From contig JALDQW010000001.1 in NCBI GenBank assembly GCA_031316255.1, positions 1,612,001 to 1,676,000 on the forward strand: a stretch of 64,000 nt of DNA, given 5' to 3'. A program made the position numbers and the translations under genes. The notes below the pieces were generated by a model. That model searched no databases. It saw nothing but the letters and a program-made list of their open reading frames with translations, and was not told where the DNA came from. Numbering within the stretch: the first letter of the stretch is position 1; each line of letters opens with the position of its first letter. Below, piece after piece: positions 46,975-56,741 of this stretch. This stretch comes from Nitrosomonas sp. GTDB taxonomy: Bacteria; Pseudomonadota; Gammaproteobacteria; Burkholderiales; Nitrosomonadaceae.

Positions 46975-48048
46975 ATGACATTGTCTATGAAGGCATTTAT
47001 TGCATTAATACTTTTCACATCATTTTTTCCATTTTTGGCACAATCACACCCAGATTTACTTATTGAACAAATGGAAGAAAATGAAAAGATTGCTGAGCAA
47101 TCAAAGTATGAAATTGATCCCAATACTGGACAAGTAAAATATGAAATAAAGCCTAATTTTATAAAAGGATCACCTGTACATGAAAAAATGACTATGATTT
47201 CTATTAGCACATCAAATATTCACGGAAGAAACTTTGATCTAACCTATGACCTCCCTTATTTAAAAGGTATATTTTGGAATGATGATCCCGAACAAATGCT
47301 TTGCCCTTGGTGTGATTATACACATATTAAAAAATGGGGGCCCAAATGGGCGGCTAAATTTTTAGAGGCTAGGAGCGAAGCTACTCGAAAAAACAATCCC
47401 GTAATATTTAGCAATGGTGATAACTTGCTTAGTAGAAGCCATTTTGGTGATTTGCAGTTTATTCATGCAATGGCATACAAAGATAACATTCCTGCGAAAG
47501 AAACTCTGCGAAAGATCCTGATATGGGCTGAGTTTACATATCGGGTTGGCACAGGAGAAATATCGGGAAGTACTAAAATAAAAGATGTACAAATTCATGG
47601 GTTTCCTGAATTGTTCTCAAACGATAATGATATCTATAACAATGATATTGCCACTTTTTTTCATGATAGAAGAGTAAAACGTGTAGCTATAGGGAGTTTG
47701 CTACATCTTATTCAGGACTCTTATTCTCTTAGCCACGTAGACAGAAAAGTACTAGACAACGAGAAAGGAAGGTTTTGCCGAACTACAGTTATACGTTTTC
47801 ACACATACAGTGGTCAAGACACCGAAAAACATACAAATGAAGATAAGTGGCCATCTAACCTAGAAGAATCAATTAACGATATGGTTTGCGATCCAATTTC
47901 TGCTGGAGCAAAGATTTTAGAATATTATGCTAAGAATGATTTCTCTGGCGAAGAGTGGATTAAAGTAAAGAATTTTTTAGTTGAACATGTTTTTAAATTA
48001 GAAAACCCTGAAGAGTTGTCTGGACCAGGAGAAAGATTTAGACCATGA
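46975..48048 (+). CDS. Secreted zinc phospholipase C/P1-nuclease-like protein (tentative)
   Basis: About 357 aa with a signal peptide (MKAFIALILFTSFFPFLAQS). The segment IGSLLHLIQDSYSLSHVDR (about 241-259), with preceding His/Asp residues, resembles the helix of zinc-dependent phospholipase C and S1/P1 nuclease folds, where LLHxxxDxxxPxH ligates zinc. Other possible ligands are FHDRR and HTYSG. It overlaps the next gene by ATGA, so both are co-translated. AT content is well above that of the EPS genes, suggesting horizontal transfer. The upstream ATG frame from 46936 is longer, but 46975 or 46987 gives a proper signal peptide. Substrate unknown. Confidence 0.5.
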   Translation: MTLSMKAFIALILFTSFFPFLAQSHPDLLIEQMEENEKIAEQSKYEIDPNTGQVKYEIKPNFIKGSPVHEKMTMISISTSNIHGRNFDLTYDLPYLKGIFWNDDPEQMLCPWCDYTHIKKWGPKWAAKFLEARSEATRKNNPVIFSNGDNLLSRSHFGDLQFIHAMAYKDNIPAKETLRKILIWAEFTYRVGTGEISGSTKIKDVQIHGFPELFSNDNDIYNNDIATFFHDRRVKRVAIGSLLHLIQDSYSLSHVDRKVLDNEKGRFCRTTVIRFHTYSGQDTEKHTNEDKWPSNLEESINDMVCDPISAGAKILEYYAKNDFSGEEWIKVKNFLVEHVFKLENPEELSGPGERFRP

Positions 48049-49151
48049 ACAAAAGGCCTATATTAAGTGTATATGTGATCCTTTTTTTTATCACTTACGC
48101 GCAAAGCACATTTTCAAGTAATATCGGAAAATTACTAAACTATGAGGAAATCGATATACGTGACTCAGTCTCTGGGGATTACTTATACTTACCTGATTTT
48201 CCTTCAACTCAGGAGGTTACGGTAGATAAAAACAACAGTATTGCAATTGTTGACTCTGGCGTTGCTGATGATCATCCTCAATTAAAAGAATATATCGTAA
48301 ATCAGGTTGACTTTACAGGTGAAGGTTTTTATGACTATCTTGGCCACGGAACAATTGTTTCATTGATTTATATACGATCACTTGCGCAAGACAGCATCTT
48401 TGGTATTAATGAAGCTGGTAGTTCTATAATAAGCGTCAAAGTTGCAGATAAGAATGGAAATATCAATAAAGAAGCCATGATTAAAGCATTACAATGGATA
48501 GGAAAAAACAATATCCACATTGCGAATCTAAGTTTAGGTTTTGAAGGAAATGAAGAAGAGCACAAAGATTTATGTGACACAATAAAAAAACAAAAAAATG
48601 TATTATTTGTTGTGGCTGCAGGAAATTCTGGCCCTAATGTATTGAACTATCCTGCTGCATGCAATGCAGAAAATGTAATATCTGTTGGCGCCACAGAAAA
48701 AGGTAAAGTTGCAGGATATTCAGGTCAAGGGGATATATATTCAACAGGAAACGTTGTCCTTTTAGACAAAAAGGAAATTTTATATCGAGAAGCCAATTCC
48801 CTGTCAAGACAAGGACTGTTTGACAAAGCGCTCTTAAAATATGATGAGATTTTATCTTCGTTTCCTATGCCTGAAGCCCATTTTCAAAAGGGCATTATCT
48901 ATATTCATAGTAAGAATTACAAGAATGCTTTTATTGAGCTCGGCCAAGCCTTAAAAATCAATCCAGATTTTCCCGAGGCTTTAGAGCATATGGGATTATT
49001 GTATTATTTTGAAGGCAATAATAATAAAGCGCTATCATACTTAGAAGAAGCGGCTTATTTAGATCCAGACAGCCAAAGAATTCTAAGCAATCTTAGAAAG
49101 ATAAAAGAGATGGCCAAAAGTAAAAACAATGCTAACAAACCGCCACACTAA
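48045..49151 (+). CDS. Subtilisin-like (S8) domain lacking catalytic Ser, fused to TPR repeats
   Basis: The 368-aa protein has a signal peptide (to about STFSS) and an S8 fold with the catalytic Asp (AIVDSGV, Asp70), His (LGHGT, His101) and oxyanion Asn (AAGNSGP, Asn194). After VGATEKGKVAGYSGQGD (215-230), where GTSxAxP should follow, the protein switches to tetratricopeptide repeats (about 245-360: YREANSLSRQGLFDKAL, HFQKGIIYIHSKNYKNAF, LEHMGLLYYFEGNNNKAL). The nucleophile Ser is therefore absent. It is translationally coupled to the phospholipase-like gene. It could be a pseudoprotease scaffold or the product of a deletion-fusion. Confidence 0.75.
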   Translation: MNKRPILSVYVILFFITYAQSTFSSNIGKLLNYEEIDIRDSVSGDYLYLPDFPSTQEVTVDKNNSIAIVDSGVADDHPQLKEYIVNQVDFTGEGFYDYLGHGTIVSLIYIRSLAQDSIFGINEAGSSIISVKVADKNGNINKEAMIKALQWIGKNNIHIANLSLGFEGNEEEHKDLCDTIKKQKNVLFVVAAGNSGPNVLNYPAACNAENVISVGATEKGKVAGYSGQGDIYSTGNVVLLDKKEILYREANSLSRQGLFDKALLKYDEILSSFPMPEAHFQKGIIYIHSKNYKNAFIELGQALKINPDFPEALEHMGLLYYFEGNNNKALSYLEEAAYLDPDSQRILSNLRKIKEMAKSKNNANKPPH

Positions 49152-49187
49152 CGCTCATGCTCTTGCCTATGAGCGATGGCGCGACAT

Positions 49188-50075
49188 CTAAGTCTTCCCG
49201 GTATAGTTTTCGGGGAAGTGGCGTTTGAAAATTTGTTTTGCCTTTTTCCCGTAATACCAGAGTGGGTAGAGTTTCGGTGTGCTGGAAATCTTTTCTCCGC
49301 CAGAAGATTCCAATTGGTATCGGATGTCAGATTTATTGAGTTCGTCTAAAATCTGCTGTACTTTTGTATCATGCGCTATTTTGTTTTCAAGATATTGAAT
49401 ATGCTCTTGAAATTTAGGGAGAAAGTCATCTTTTGTCCATATTTCAGACTGCTTGCTGGATGTTTGTCGTGACGTTGTGTCACTTCCGAACAAATAATGA
49501 CTCTGATGATTTTCCCAGAATCTTTCTTTTCCTTCAAAATAAGGCATGCCTACAAAGTTGCAGATATTGTTGAGTATTTTCTGAGGATTTTTTACCAGTT
49601 CATTATAATTGACCGCACGAAAAGGAAGATTTAATTTAAGAAATCGTTCATGATATGCTATAAATTCCTTATGCCAGTGATCGAGTCCTTTTCCTCTCTT
49701 CCAATGTGAATACGCCAAATTGACTGGATTCTTCCAAATTAAAATATTATAGGTAGTGATTCCTTTTGACATTGCCCATTTCTGAGAATCCAGCACCCAA
49801 CAAAGATCTTTTGAAGAATCGACCGCAAAATCGACACCCGATTCCGATAGAACAGCATGATGAAATTCATGAGCATCTACGACTGCTAATCGTTTCCATA
49901 CAGGACACGACGTTTGTCCACATTGACATACAAGTTTGAAATGATGCCGCCGCCATGGTCTATACCATGCAACAACTTCTCCACAGGAGAATGCGTCAGA
50001 TGAATTTCCCAGCATAAGATCCAGCATCGTTGTGCCGGAACGGCTTGTGCCGCATACATTAATTAAAGTTGACAT
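49188..50075 (-). CDS. Sulfotransferase family protein (copy 3)
   Basis: The 295-aa protein has the PAPS loop VCGTSRSGTTMLDLMLG (7-23), followed by a Cys pair region (CQCGQTSCPVW), and the 3'-phosphate region with ILIWKNPVNLAYSHWKRGKG, where the usual RDP is KNP. This type is seen in EPS loci of marine and soil bacteria. It is separated from the main EPS operons by the AT-rich insertion and lies upstream of the second glycosidase-like gene only by position, on the same strand. The acceptor is unknown. Confidence 0.82.
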   Translation of the reverse strand: MSTLINVCGTSRSGTTMLDLMLGNSSDAFSCGEVVAWYRPWRRHHFKLVCQCGQTSCPVWKRLAVVDAHEFHHAVLSESGVDFAVDSSKDLCWVLDSQKWAMSKGITTYNILIWKNPVNLAYSHWKRGKGLDHWHKEFIAYHERFLKLNLPFRAVNYNELVKNPQKILNNICNFVGMPYFEGKERFWENHQSHYLFGSDTTSRQTSSKQSEIWTKDDFLPKFQEHIQYLENKIAHDTKVQQILDELNKSDIRYQLESSGGEKISSTPKLYPLWYYGKKAKQIFKRHFPENYTGKT

Positions 50076-50489
50076 TAAATTTTCCTTACCAAACCCATGA
50101 GGGCAGAAATAAAATTTCTATAGATAAAGTCTTATATTGGCTTCTATCAATAGACTGCGCCCCAGTATTGTTTTCTCCTGGAGGAGCAATTGTTGCAAAA
50201 TAATGCGTTCTATAAGAAGTGCTTATGCCTTTCCCGCTGAATCTATGGTTGAGAACCTAAAAAGCTGACCATTGCTTTTCACTCTCATGGTTAGATAAGA
50301 TAGTTTTTCCTGAGAACACAAATCCGTACCGGAAAAAGCAATGCTGGTAAAGACTTTACTAAACAAGGTTGAAAGATTCAAGTTGTTTTTTTTGTGGTTC
50401 TGAACGCAGCGTGGAAGCATTATTGCGCTTCTTTCGCCAGATTGGTGTCGCAAACCCATGTACTTTTTTGCCGAATAAATACAAAAAAT
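50076..50489. other. Intergenic region
   Basis: 414 bases between the third sulfotransferase and paralogue B. Small frames are present but none has family similarity or a good ribosome site. Nothing else is seen. Confidence 0.35.
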
Positions 50490-51644
50490 CTAATCAACGC
50501 AAGAGGAATAGGCTGCGGGACAGGCTGAATCCAGTCCGCCGGCAGGATCTTTTGTTTGTGCACGCCAATTCAATACCTGCAATACTTCCTCATAATGCTT
50601 CGGTGCCCGCGTCCAGAAGATATAGTTCGCTTTAAGAGTGTTACGTGCGAAAGAGAGCAGTTCCGGGACGGTTGGATTGTATCCTCTATCATCGTGACGC
50701 GTATTTGTATAGTTCTTGTGCATCACCGAAGGTGTTAGGGGTACGATACCGGAAAGTTTGGCATAGTAACTATATACGCCATCTGGTGTATATGGTTGGT
50801 CTTTTAAGTTTAAACTAGGATCTTCAATATAAGTATCGGGGCCGCCCAATGCAGTTCCCATGTTTTTGAGTTCGCTGGCAAATTTTTCTAAAATCCACCG
50901 AGGGTGATTTGTGTTCTGGTACGTCATGGTATTGGGGAAGTGCCGACGCATATGCTGATTTAAGCTAAGCAGGTTGTTATAATAATCATCGACTTTAATA
51001 TTGGATAATGCATTTATCGGGTGACCCATGCTGGTTTCTGACAGGCCAATGCCTTCAAAGTAGGGATGGGCGTTGTAGTGTTCCCCCAGTTTGCTAATGA
51101 GTTCAACTAGGCGGTCATGAACATGAGGGTTCCACAGCTTGGTGCTGTATCCTTTTGCAACGGTTTTGTTATGCCCACTAAAGGCGAATGATCCCCATTC
51201 AAATCTTTCTTTTCTAACGTAGTCAGGTACGGGAAAAGTGTCGGTGTTGTATGTTTTTGTGTCCAGCAGAATGATGAGTCTTTTTCCTAGCGCGGCAAGT
51301 TCAGCAAGGCGCTGATCTATCGATGTGAAGTCGTATACGCCCCAATTTGGTTCCAGTTCTGCCCAGGTGTAACGAATTTGTATCCCGCGTAATGCGGGTG
51401 TGGTAAGGATTTCGCTATATACTTGCGCCAGATGTGCAGGATCATTCTTGCCCCATTCCATAATCGCATAGTAATGGCCTGGATGCCATTTGACTGCATT
51501 TCCTGTGGCATGTGCTGTTCCTGCAGGAACTAAGACCATGCATGTGAAGAATAGCGATGTGATTAATATGATAGATATTTGTTTAACCGCAATCGAAGGA
51601 CTGGTATTCATTCTGGAATTAATAGTATTCATATGAGTATACAA
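50490..51644 (-). CDS. Secreted TIM-barrel, glycosidase-like protein (paralogue B)
   Basis: The 384-aa protein is collinear with the one at 44641 from the signal segment onward. It has a signal peptide ending PAGTAHA, then GHYYAIMEWGKNDPAHL, RYTWAELEPNWGVYDFTSID, KRLIILLDTKTYNT, FEGIGLSETSMG, and the C-terminal Cys pair CPAAYSSCVD. The conserved Glu in RYTWAELE and in GLSETS are candidates for catalysis. Secretion and position inside an EPS region suggest a glycan substrate; this is inference. Start may be Met1, Met5 or Met12. Confidence 0.7.
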   Translation of the reverse strand: MYTHMNTINSRMNTSPSIAVKQISIILITSLFFTCMVLVPAGTAHATGNAVKWHPGHYYAIMEWGKNDPAHLAQVYSEILTTPALRGIQIRYTWAELEPNWGVYDFTSIDQRLAELAALGKRLIILLDTKTYNTDTFPVPDYVRKERFEWGSFAFSGHNKTVAKGYSTKLWNPHVHDRLVELISKLGEHYNAHPYFEGIGLSETSMGHPINALSNIKVDDYYNNLLSLNQHMRRHFPNTMTYQNTNHPRWILEKFASELKNMGTALGGPDTYIEDPSLNLKDQPYTPDGVYSYYAKLSGIVPLTPSVMHKNYTNTRHDDRGYNPTVPELLSFARNTLKANYIFWTRAPKHYEEVLQVLNWRAQTKDPAGGLDSACPAAYSSCVD

Positions 51645-52352
51645 CTTCGCAATGTGATTTAAATATTTGTAGGATTATGTGATGGATAGGGTCGGCAACA
51701 GCCAAATTCGTCCCGGAGCACGCTTGTGATGTAAGAAGATTTGCAATCTTAGCGCTCATTGCCACTACTTTTAGTAAGTTAGTTAGAACAACCTAGGGGT
51801 ATGTCTAAAAATCCATATTTGCAAGCATTCGCAACGTGGATCGCCGGCTTACCCCGTTTCGTTACGATATGACGTTGTTCACAAAAAATATTTCCTTACA
51901 TTTCAATCATATGTTGCGTAAAGATTTTCTGTTCTCGCCTTGTCTTGTTTAAGGCTCTGAAATTTTAGTGGCACCCTTGAACCCTTTTTAGTCAGTCAGT
52001 TTGATTGACCGCATAACGAGTGACACAAAATATAACTTCCGGAAATTCCTGAATCTTTATATTGAGAATATATTCGTGTACAAATTTCCCGTGTTTTATT
52101 ATAACGAAGTCGTCCAAGGTTTGCACGTATCTTTTGCAAATATTTGAATTCTGACTGCTAGATTTCTCGGTTAAATTAGGTCTTATTTATAGACATCTCT
52201 TTCAAGAAAGAAAATTAACACACTGTTCTTGAAGAAAATTTTAAATGATATCGGAAGCAGGAGTGAGATCAGATTCCGGCTTGCGGACGCGTATAGTCAA
52301 ATGATGCAATATGTGTTGGTGGTATCGCTCTTCATAATAATCCTGCCCTTTA
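51645..52352. other. Gene-poor region with decayed sequence
   Basis: About 700 bases with no intact gene. A TTG-initiated 63-codon plus-strand frame at 52229 contains one hydrophobic stretch (YVLVVSLFIIILPFITIL), but its start and family are not supported. The region appears to be a junction of rearranged DNA leading to a transposase scrap next to galE. Confidence 0.35.
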
Positions 52353-52453
52353 TCACCATACTTGGTTCCTTTCGCCAGCAGTGTAGATCAAACGAGCAAG
52401 TTTGTGTGCTGTTGCCGTAATTGGTTCATCCAACAATGTCAATCGTGCATGGG
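52353..52453 (-). pseudogene. Transposase C-terminal scrap
   Basis: A minus-strand frame encodes ARLTLLDEPITATAHKLARLIY, which resembles the C-terminal helix of IS110- or related transposases (ITATAHKLAR is a recurrent string there). Only about 25 residues are recognisable. It directly abuts the galE stop codon. Confidence 0.4.
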
Positions 52454-53506
52454 TCAAACTGGCGATTTTGGTTTTGGTGCCAACCAGGCAAGAGACGATT
52501 CGTAACCATTTGGATTCTGCGTTTGCCAATGCCAATGATCTCGTACCATTTCTGGCAAGCCATATTGAGCCTTCCAGTTAAGTTTTTCCGCACTGAATGA
52601 GGGATCGGCAAAACACTCGGCAATATCCCCAGGGCGGCGATCTGTTATCTGATACGCAATTTCCCGGCCGGCAGCCTTGACAAAGGCACTAACCACCTGC
52701 AACACTGAATAGCCTTTTCCGGTTCCAAGGTTATATGCCTGACAGTGATGATTCGGACCAAGTGCGCTCATCGCCTTTAGATGCCCAATTGCAAGATCCA
52801 TGACATGAATATAATCGCGGACACCGGTACCATCAACAGTTGGATAATCTCCACCAAATACGTACAGTTTCTCTAACCGGTTAATTGCAACCTGGGCAAC
52901 ATACGGCATCAGATTGTTAGGAATTCCATTTGGGTCTTCCCCTATCAATCCACTGGGGTGCGCTCCAACCGGATTAAAGTAACGCAGTAATGAAATCTGC
53001 CATGTAGAATCGGCGACTGCGAGATCGCGCAGGATATTCTCAATCATCAGTTTCGATTGACCATACGGGTTAGTTGCCGAGAGCGGGAAATTTTCTCGAA
53101 TGGGTACTGAAGCCGGATCGCCATAAACTGTGGCGGAAGAACTGAATACAATTCGCTTACAGCTGTTGGCCGCCATGATCTCAAATAGATTCAGAGAACC
53201 GACCACATTATTCTGGTAATAAAGTAATGGTTTGTCCATCGATTCGCCAACTGCTTTCAGGCCTGCAAAGTGAATTACGCAATCAATATCGTATTCGGCA
53301 AACAACTGTCCCAATGAGGCTTTGTCACGAATATCGCCTTCTACAAAAACAGGTCGAATATTGGTTATCTGTTCTATCCGATTAAAAACTTCAGGATGGC
53401 TGTTACAAAGATTGTCAAATACAACAACTTTATGTCCTGCTTCTTGCAGCAGCACTACCGTATGACTGCCAATATAACCTGCTCCACCAGTGACTAGAAC
53501 CGCCAT
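52454..53506 (-). CDS. galE: UDP-glucose 4-epimerase
   Basis: The 350-aa SDR enzyme interconverts UDP-glucose and UDP-galactose. It shows the NAD-binding GGAGYIGSHTVV at the N-terminus, the catalytic Ser-Tyr-Lys as SSSATVYG and NPYGQSKLMIE, and the substrate region RYFNPVGAHPSG. The family usually ends soon after QNPNGY (about 338 aa); here about 14 extra residues follow (ESSLAWLAPKPK...). This tail probably reads into transposase-remnant DNA. The active site is complete, so the enzyme is probably functional, supplying UDP-galactose to the EPS pathway together with GalU. Confidence 0.94.
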   Translation of the reverse strand: MAVLVTGGAGYIGSHTVVLLQEAGHKVVVFDNLCNSHPEVFNRIEQITNIRPVFVEGDIRDKASLGQLFAEYDIDCVIHFAGLKAVGESMDKPLLYYQNNVVGSLNLFEIMAANSCKRIVFSSSATVYGDPASVPIRENFPLSATNPYGQSKLMIENILRDLAVADSTWQISLLRYFNPVGAHPSGLIGEDPNGIPNNLMPYVAQVAINRLEKLYVFGGDYPTVDGTGVRDYIHVMDLAIGHLKAMSALGPNHHCQAYNLGTGKGYSVLQVVSAFVKAAGREIAYQITDRRPGDIAECFADPSFSAEKLNWKAQYGLPEMVRDHWHWQTQNPNGYESSLAWLAPKPKSPV

Positions 53507-53989
53507 ATCATCTCCAGAAAATAATAAGGATCAAAGCGCTGTCGCCAAGCCGGATGTTGAATTGCTTCTATAACTCAATAAAAAACAAGAAACCCGGTGC
53601 AACCGAACGACCACTACAAAAACTATAAAATTGAGATACCCGGGTATTTCAAACAGTGAGATTCCAGGATGAGGGCCACTTAACACCTGACCGAAATTCA
53701 TAGGGTAGTATATTACCAAAACTCTACTTTAGATATTCACCCTTCATCCTTGCGTCGCCCGAGTAGTGACGCAAGATGGATATGAAACGAATAAAACGGA
53801 TACTGTTTGTTGTCTTCGGGGCGGTTTTAACCTATTGATGTTAAAATATAAATAGAGTTGTGTTGTTTGTGTCCGTCAGAAACTACGATGTGTGTAGATG
53901 TTTTGCCGTTAGCATCACTGGTTTTTTGGTCGCGTTAAGTATAACCAAATCTTCATTCCTGATAAATCTATTGCCACTCATTATTGGAT
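53507..53989. other. Intergenic region with inverted repeats
   Basis: 483 bases between galE and xerC, both on the minus strand. An 8-bp stem (CTTGCGTC / GACGCAAG, 53749-53756 and 53768-53775) and a 12-base palindrome ATACCCGGGTAT (53636-53647) stand out. Either could terminate xerC transcription or bind a regulator; neither has a T tract. No gene is recognised. Confidence 0.45.
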
Positions 53990-54880
53990 TTATTTCTTTT
54001 TGGCGCGTGGATGCGCCGCATCATATACTTTTGTTAAATGCTGAAAATCGAGATGCGTGTAAACTTGTGTGGATGAGATATGTGCGTGTCCCAACATTTC
54101 TTGAACAGCGCGCAAATCACCGCTGGACTGCAAAAGATGTGACGCAAAAGAATGCCGCAGCATGTGCGGGTGTACATTCTGATTGATACCCTGATGTCTG
54201 CTGTGTACTTTCAGGCGGTGGCTGATGGTTCTGGAACTGATCGCATCGCCATGTTTCGACAGAAACATCGCGTCGACATCCGGTTTGGCGATTTTTTTCT
54301 GATGCGCCAACCATGCTTGCAATGCTTCAATCGCGACCTTGCCAACCGGTACGATGCGTGTTTTTCCGCCTTTACCGAGGACGCGTACTGTACCGTCAGA
54401 GAAATCTATATCTTTAGGCCTAAGTTGGGTCAATTCGGCCAGTCTTAGTCCTGATGAGTAAAATAACTCAAACATGGCCCGGTCACGGATCGTCAAAGGG
54501 TCCAGAGCTGTAAATGTCAATAATTGCGCGGTTTCATCTGGCGACAATGCTTTCGGCAGCTTTTTGGGTGATTTAGGGACACGTATTCCGGTACAAGGAT
54601 TATGACTGAAACAATGATCGCGAATCAGGTAATGATAAAACCGGCGCCAAGCGGATAACATGCGGGACAGGCTTCTGCCAGATAGCCCCTTGCCATGCAG
54701 TTGCGCAATGAGCATACGGATATGCTGTGGTTGAACTTCCTGCAGTGTTTCGGGCGTCAAGTATTTAATCAGGATATGAATATCATGGATATAGCTTTTG
54801 CAGGTATGGGGTGATAACCGGCGTTCATTGGCGAGATGTCCTCTGAAAGCCTCGGTCAGTGATTCAGATTTGATATTCAT
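53990..54880 (-). CDS. xerC: XerC tyrosine recombinase
   Basis: About 296 aa. With XerD it resolves chromosome dimers at dif. The SAM-like core-binding domain (LTEAFRGHLANERRLSPHT) is followed by the catalytic domain with Arg in SSGLRLAEL, HMLRHSFASHLL, LGHAHISSTQ and Tyr in VYTHLD. The frame extends to 54961, but Met at 54880 gives the normal XerC N-terminus. The start overlaps the DUF484 gene by 17 bases. The order dapF - DUF484 - xerC is the usual proteobacterial arrangement and separates it from the island integrases. Confidence 0.94.
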   Translation of the reverse strand: MNIKSESLTEAFRGHLANERRLSPHTCKSYIHDIHILIKYLTPETLQEVQPQHIRMLIAQLHGKGLSGRSLSRMLSAWRRFYHYLIRDHCFSHNPCTGIRVPKSPKKLPKALSPDETAQLLTFTALDPLTIRDRAMFELFYSSGLRLAELTQLRPKDIDFSDGTVRVLGKGGKTRIVPVGKVAIEALQAWLAHQKKIAKPDVDAMFLSKHGDAISSRTISHRLKVHSRHQGINQNVHPHMLRHSFASHLLQSSGDLRAVQEMLGHAHISSTQVYTHLDFQHLTKVYDAAHPRAKKK

Positions 54881-55568
54881 CGGATGCGCTTTGCGAAACA
54901 TCACTGGTTGTATCTGAGACCATTTCGTGACGAGCGATTGAAGCACTGATAAGATCGCCAAGCCGCTTTAAATGTAATGTGCCCATATCGGCATAAAACC
55001 GCTCAATTTCCGGACTGGCTAAAACCAGCAATCCTATCGGCCGGGTCGTATTGAGCGGTATCATGGAGAAAGAGTGGAGTAGCTCGGCGTTTTCAGCGAA
55101 CATCGCTTTTATTTCATTGGCGACATGATTGCCGCAATATGGGTGGGTCAAACTCGCGGCTATTGCGTGTACGTCTTCGCTGGTCTCGGTAAATTCAACG
55201 TAATCCATGTTCTCGTAGTGAATGTTCCATAACCGCATAACAAAGTGCGGAACGGAAAAATCTTCCCTTAAACTGTAATTCAGGCTGTTTAGACACTCAT
55301 CAAAACTGGATGCGGCCAGCAAAGCGATGGTTAAACGATGCATTTTTTCTCCGATAGCATCATTTTCTTCGCCGAAACTGATCAACTCTAACAGTTTATC
55401 CTGAAGGACTTTGTTTTTGTCTCTTAATGCGATGGCCTGTCGTTCATGCAATGATATGACCCTGTCGTCGTGTGGATGGGGAATATGCAGGTCAGAAAGC
55501 AATTCAGCGTGTTCGTTAAAAAAATCAGGGTGACTCACAAGATAGTGCGCGACATTCTCCGGTTTCAT
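54864..55568 (-). CDS. DUF484 family protein
   Basis: The 234-aa GAF-like protein begins VAHYLVSHPDFFNEHAELLSDLHIPHP, the conserved opening of DUF484, with a helical linker and a C-terminal GAF-type fold (RPIGLLVLASPEIERFY). The function is unknown; it is nearly always encoded between dapF and xerC, as here. It overlaps xerC by 17 bases and follows dapF by 47 bases. Confidence 0.92.
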   Translation of the reverse strand: MKPENVAHYLVSHPDFFNEHAELLSDLHIPHPHDDRVISLHERQAIALRDKNKVLQDKLLELISFGEENDAIGEKMHRLTIALLAASSFDECLNSLNYSLREDFSVPHFVMRLWNIHYENMDYVEFTETSEDVHAIAASLTHPYCGNHVANEIKAMFAENAELLHSFSMIPLNTTRPIGLLVLASPEIERFYADMGTLHLKRLGDLISASIARHEMVSDTTSDVSQSASDEYQI

Positions 55569-55615
55569 TATTTTTCCTCGACTAACAAGTATTAAATAGT
55601 GTTTCCCACATTGTG

Positions 55616-56443
55616 CTACAAGTTAATTTCGCCTTCAAAAACTGTAACAGCAGGACCTGTCATCAAAACAGGATTGTTTGCACCTTCCCAGCTAATGGTT
55701 AAATCGCCTCCGCGTGTACTGACAGTCACTGGGGTGTCAAGTAAATTCCGCTCAATACCCGCCACCACAGCCGCGCAGGCGCCAGTACCGCATGCGAGTG
55801 TTTCGCCGGCGCCACGCTCAAAAACGCGTAATCGAATGTAATGACGGTTAATCACTTGCATATAGCCGACATTAACCCGGTTGGGAAAACGAGGGTGTAA
55901 TTCAATCAAAGCGCCTTCGCTACCGACCGGGGCCGTGTTAATATCCGAGACAATACGTATCGCATGTGGATTACCCATGGATAGTGCACTTATTTTAACT
56001 GACTTTCCAAGTACATCAAGCAAATAAGTCGGCGCTTGCTGGTCGGCTATAAATGGAATTTCTTCAGGTTCAAATTTTGGAGTGCCCATATCTACGGTTA
56101 TTTCGCCATTTTTTTGTAACGTTGGCGTGATCAGACCGCTGCGAGTTTCAACGCTAATTTGTTTTTTTTGCGTCAATCCATAATCATGTACATAGCGTAC
56201 AAAGCAGCGCGCACCGTTTCCGCATTGTTCAACTTCGCTGCCATCGGCATTATAAATACGATAAAAAAAATCTGCATTACCGCTGGTTTTTTCTACCAGC
56301 AGAATTTGATCGCAGCCTATACCGAAATGACGGTCGGCAATAAAGCGCAATTGTTCCCGGTTTAACGAAACAGACTGGTTAATGCAGTCAATGACAACAA
56401 AATCATTGCCTAGGCCGTGCATTTTGGTAAATTTAATGTTCAT
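55616..56443 (-). CDS. dapF: Diaminopimelate epimerase
   Basis: The 275-aa enzyme interconverts LL- and meso-diaminopimelate for lysine and peptidoglycan synthesis. Both catalytic Cys are visible, in CGNGARCF and ACGTGACAA. The N-terminus [15 protein letters not shown] is canonical. The frame is open to 56476, but Met at 56443 matches the family start. First gene of a probable dapF-DUF484-xerC operon. Confidence 0.96.
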   Translation of the reverse strand: MNIKFTKMHGLGNDFVVIDCINQSVSLNREQLRFIADRHFGIGCDQILLVEKTSGNADFFYRIYNADGSEVEQCGNGARCFVRYVHDYGLTQKKQISVETRSGLITPTLQKNGEITVDMGTPKFEPEEIPFIADQQAPTYLLDVLGKSVKISALSMGNPHAIRIVSDINTAPVGSEGALIELHPRFPNRVNVGYMQVINRHYIRLRVFERGAGETLACGTGACAAVVAGIERNLLDTPVTVSTRGGDLTISWEGANNPVLMTGPAVTVFEGEINL

Positions 56444-56741
56444 CTGAAATGTGCTGTAATATCGAGTAAATGACATTGTGGCGACATTGCCATAAAATGA
56501 TCTTTCATAAAAAACCTACTACCAATATCATATGGATAGCGTGCCAGCCGATACAATCATTGCCTATTGGCCCGAGCATAAGCAGAATTTCTGGTGTTAT
56601 TTCTGGAATGTAAAAGGCGGGGGAATTTTGCGCAAGATTCAGTGTGCGTATGACGCGTTGGCTCAATCAAGGGATTCAGCGATATGAGTATATATTTAAG
56701 AGACATGTTTTAGTTCAATATTATTTGATCGCCCTCGAACC

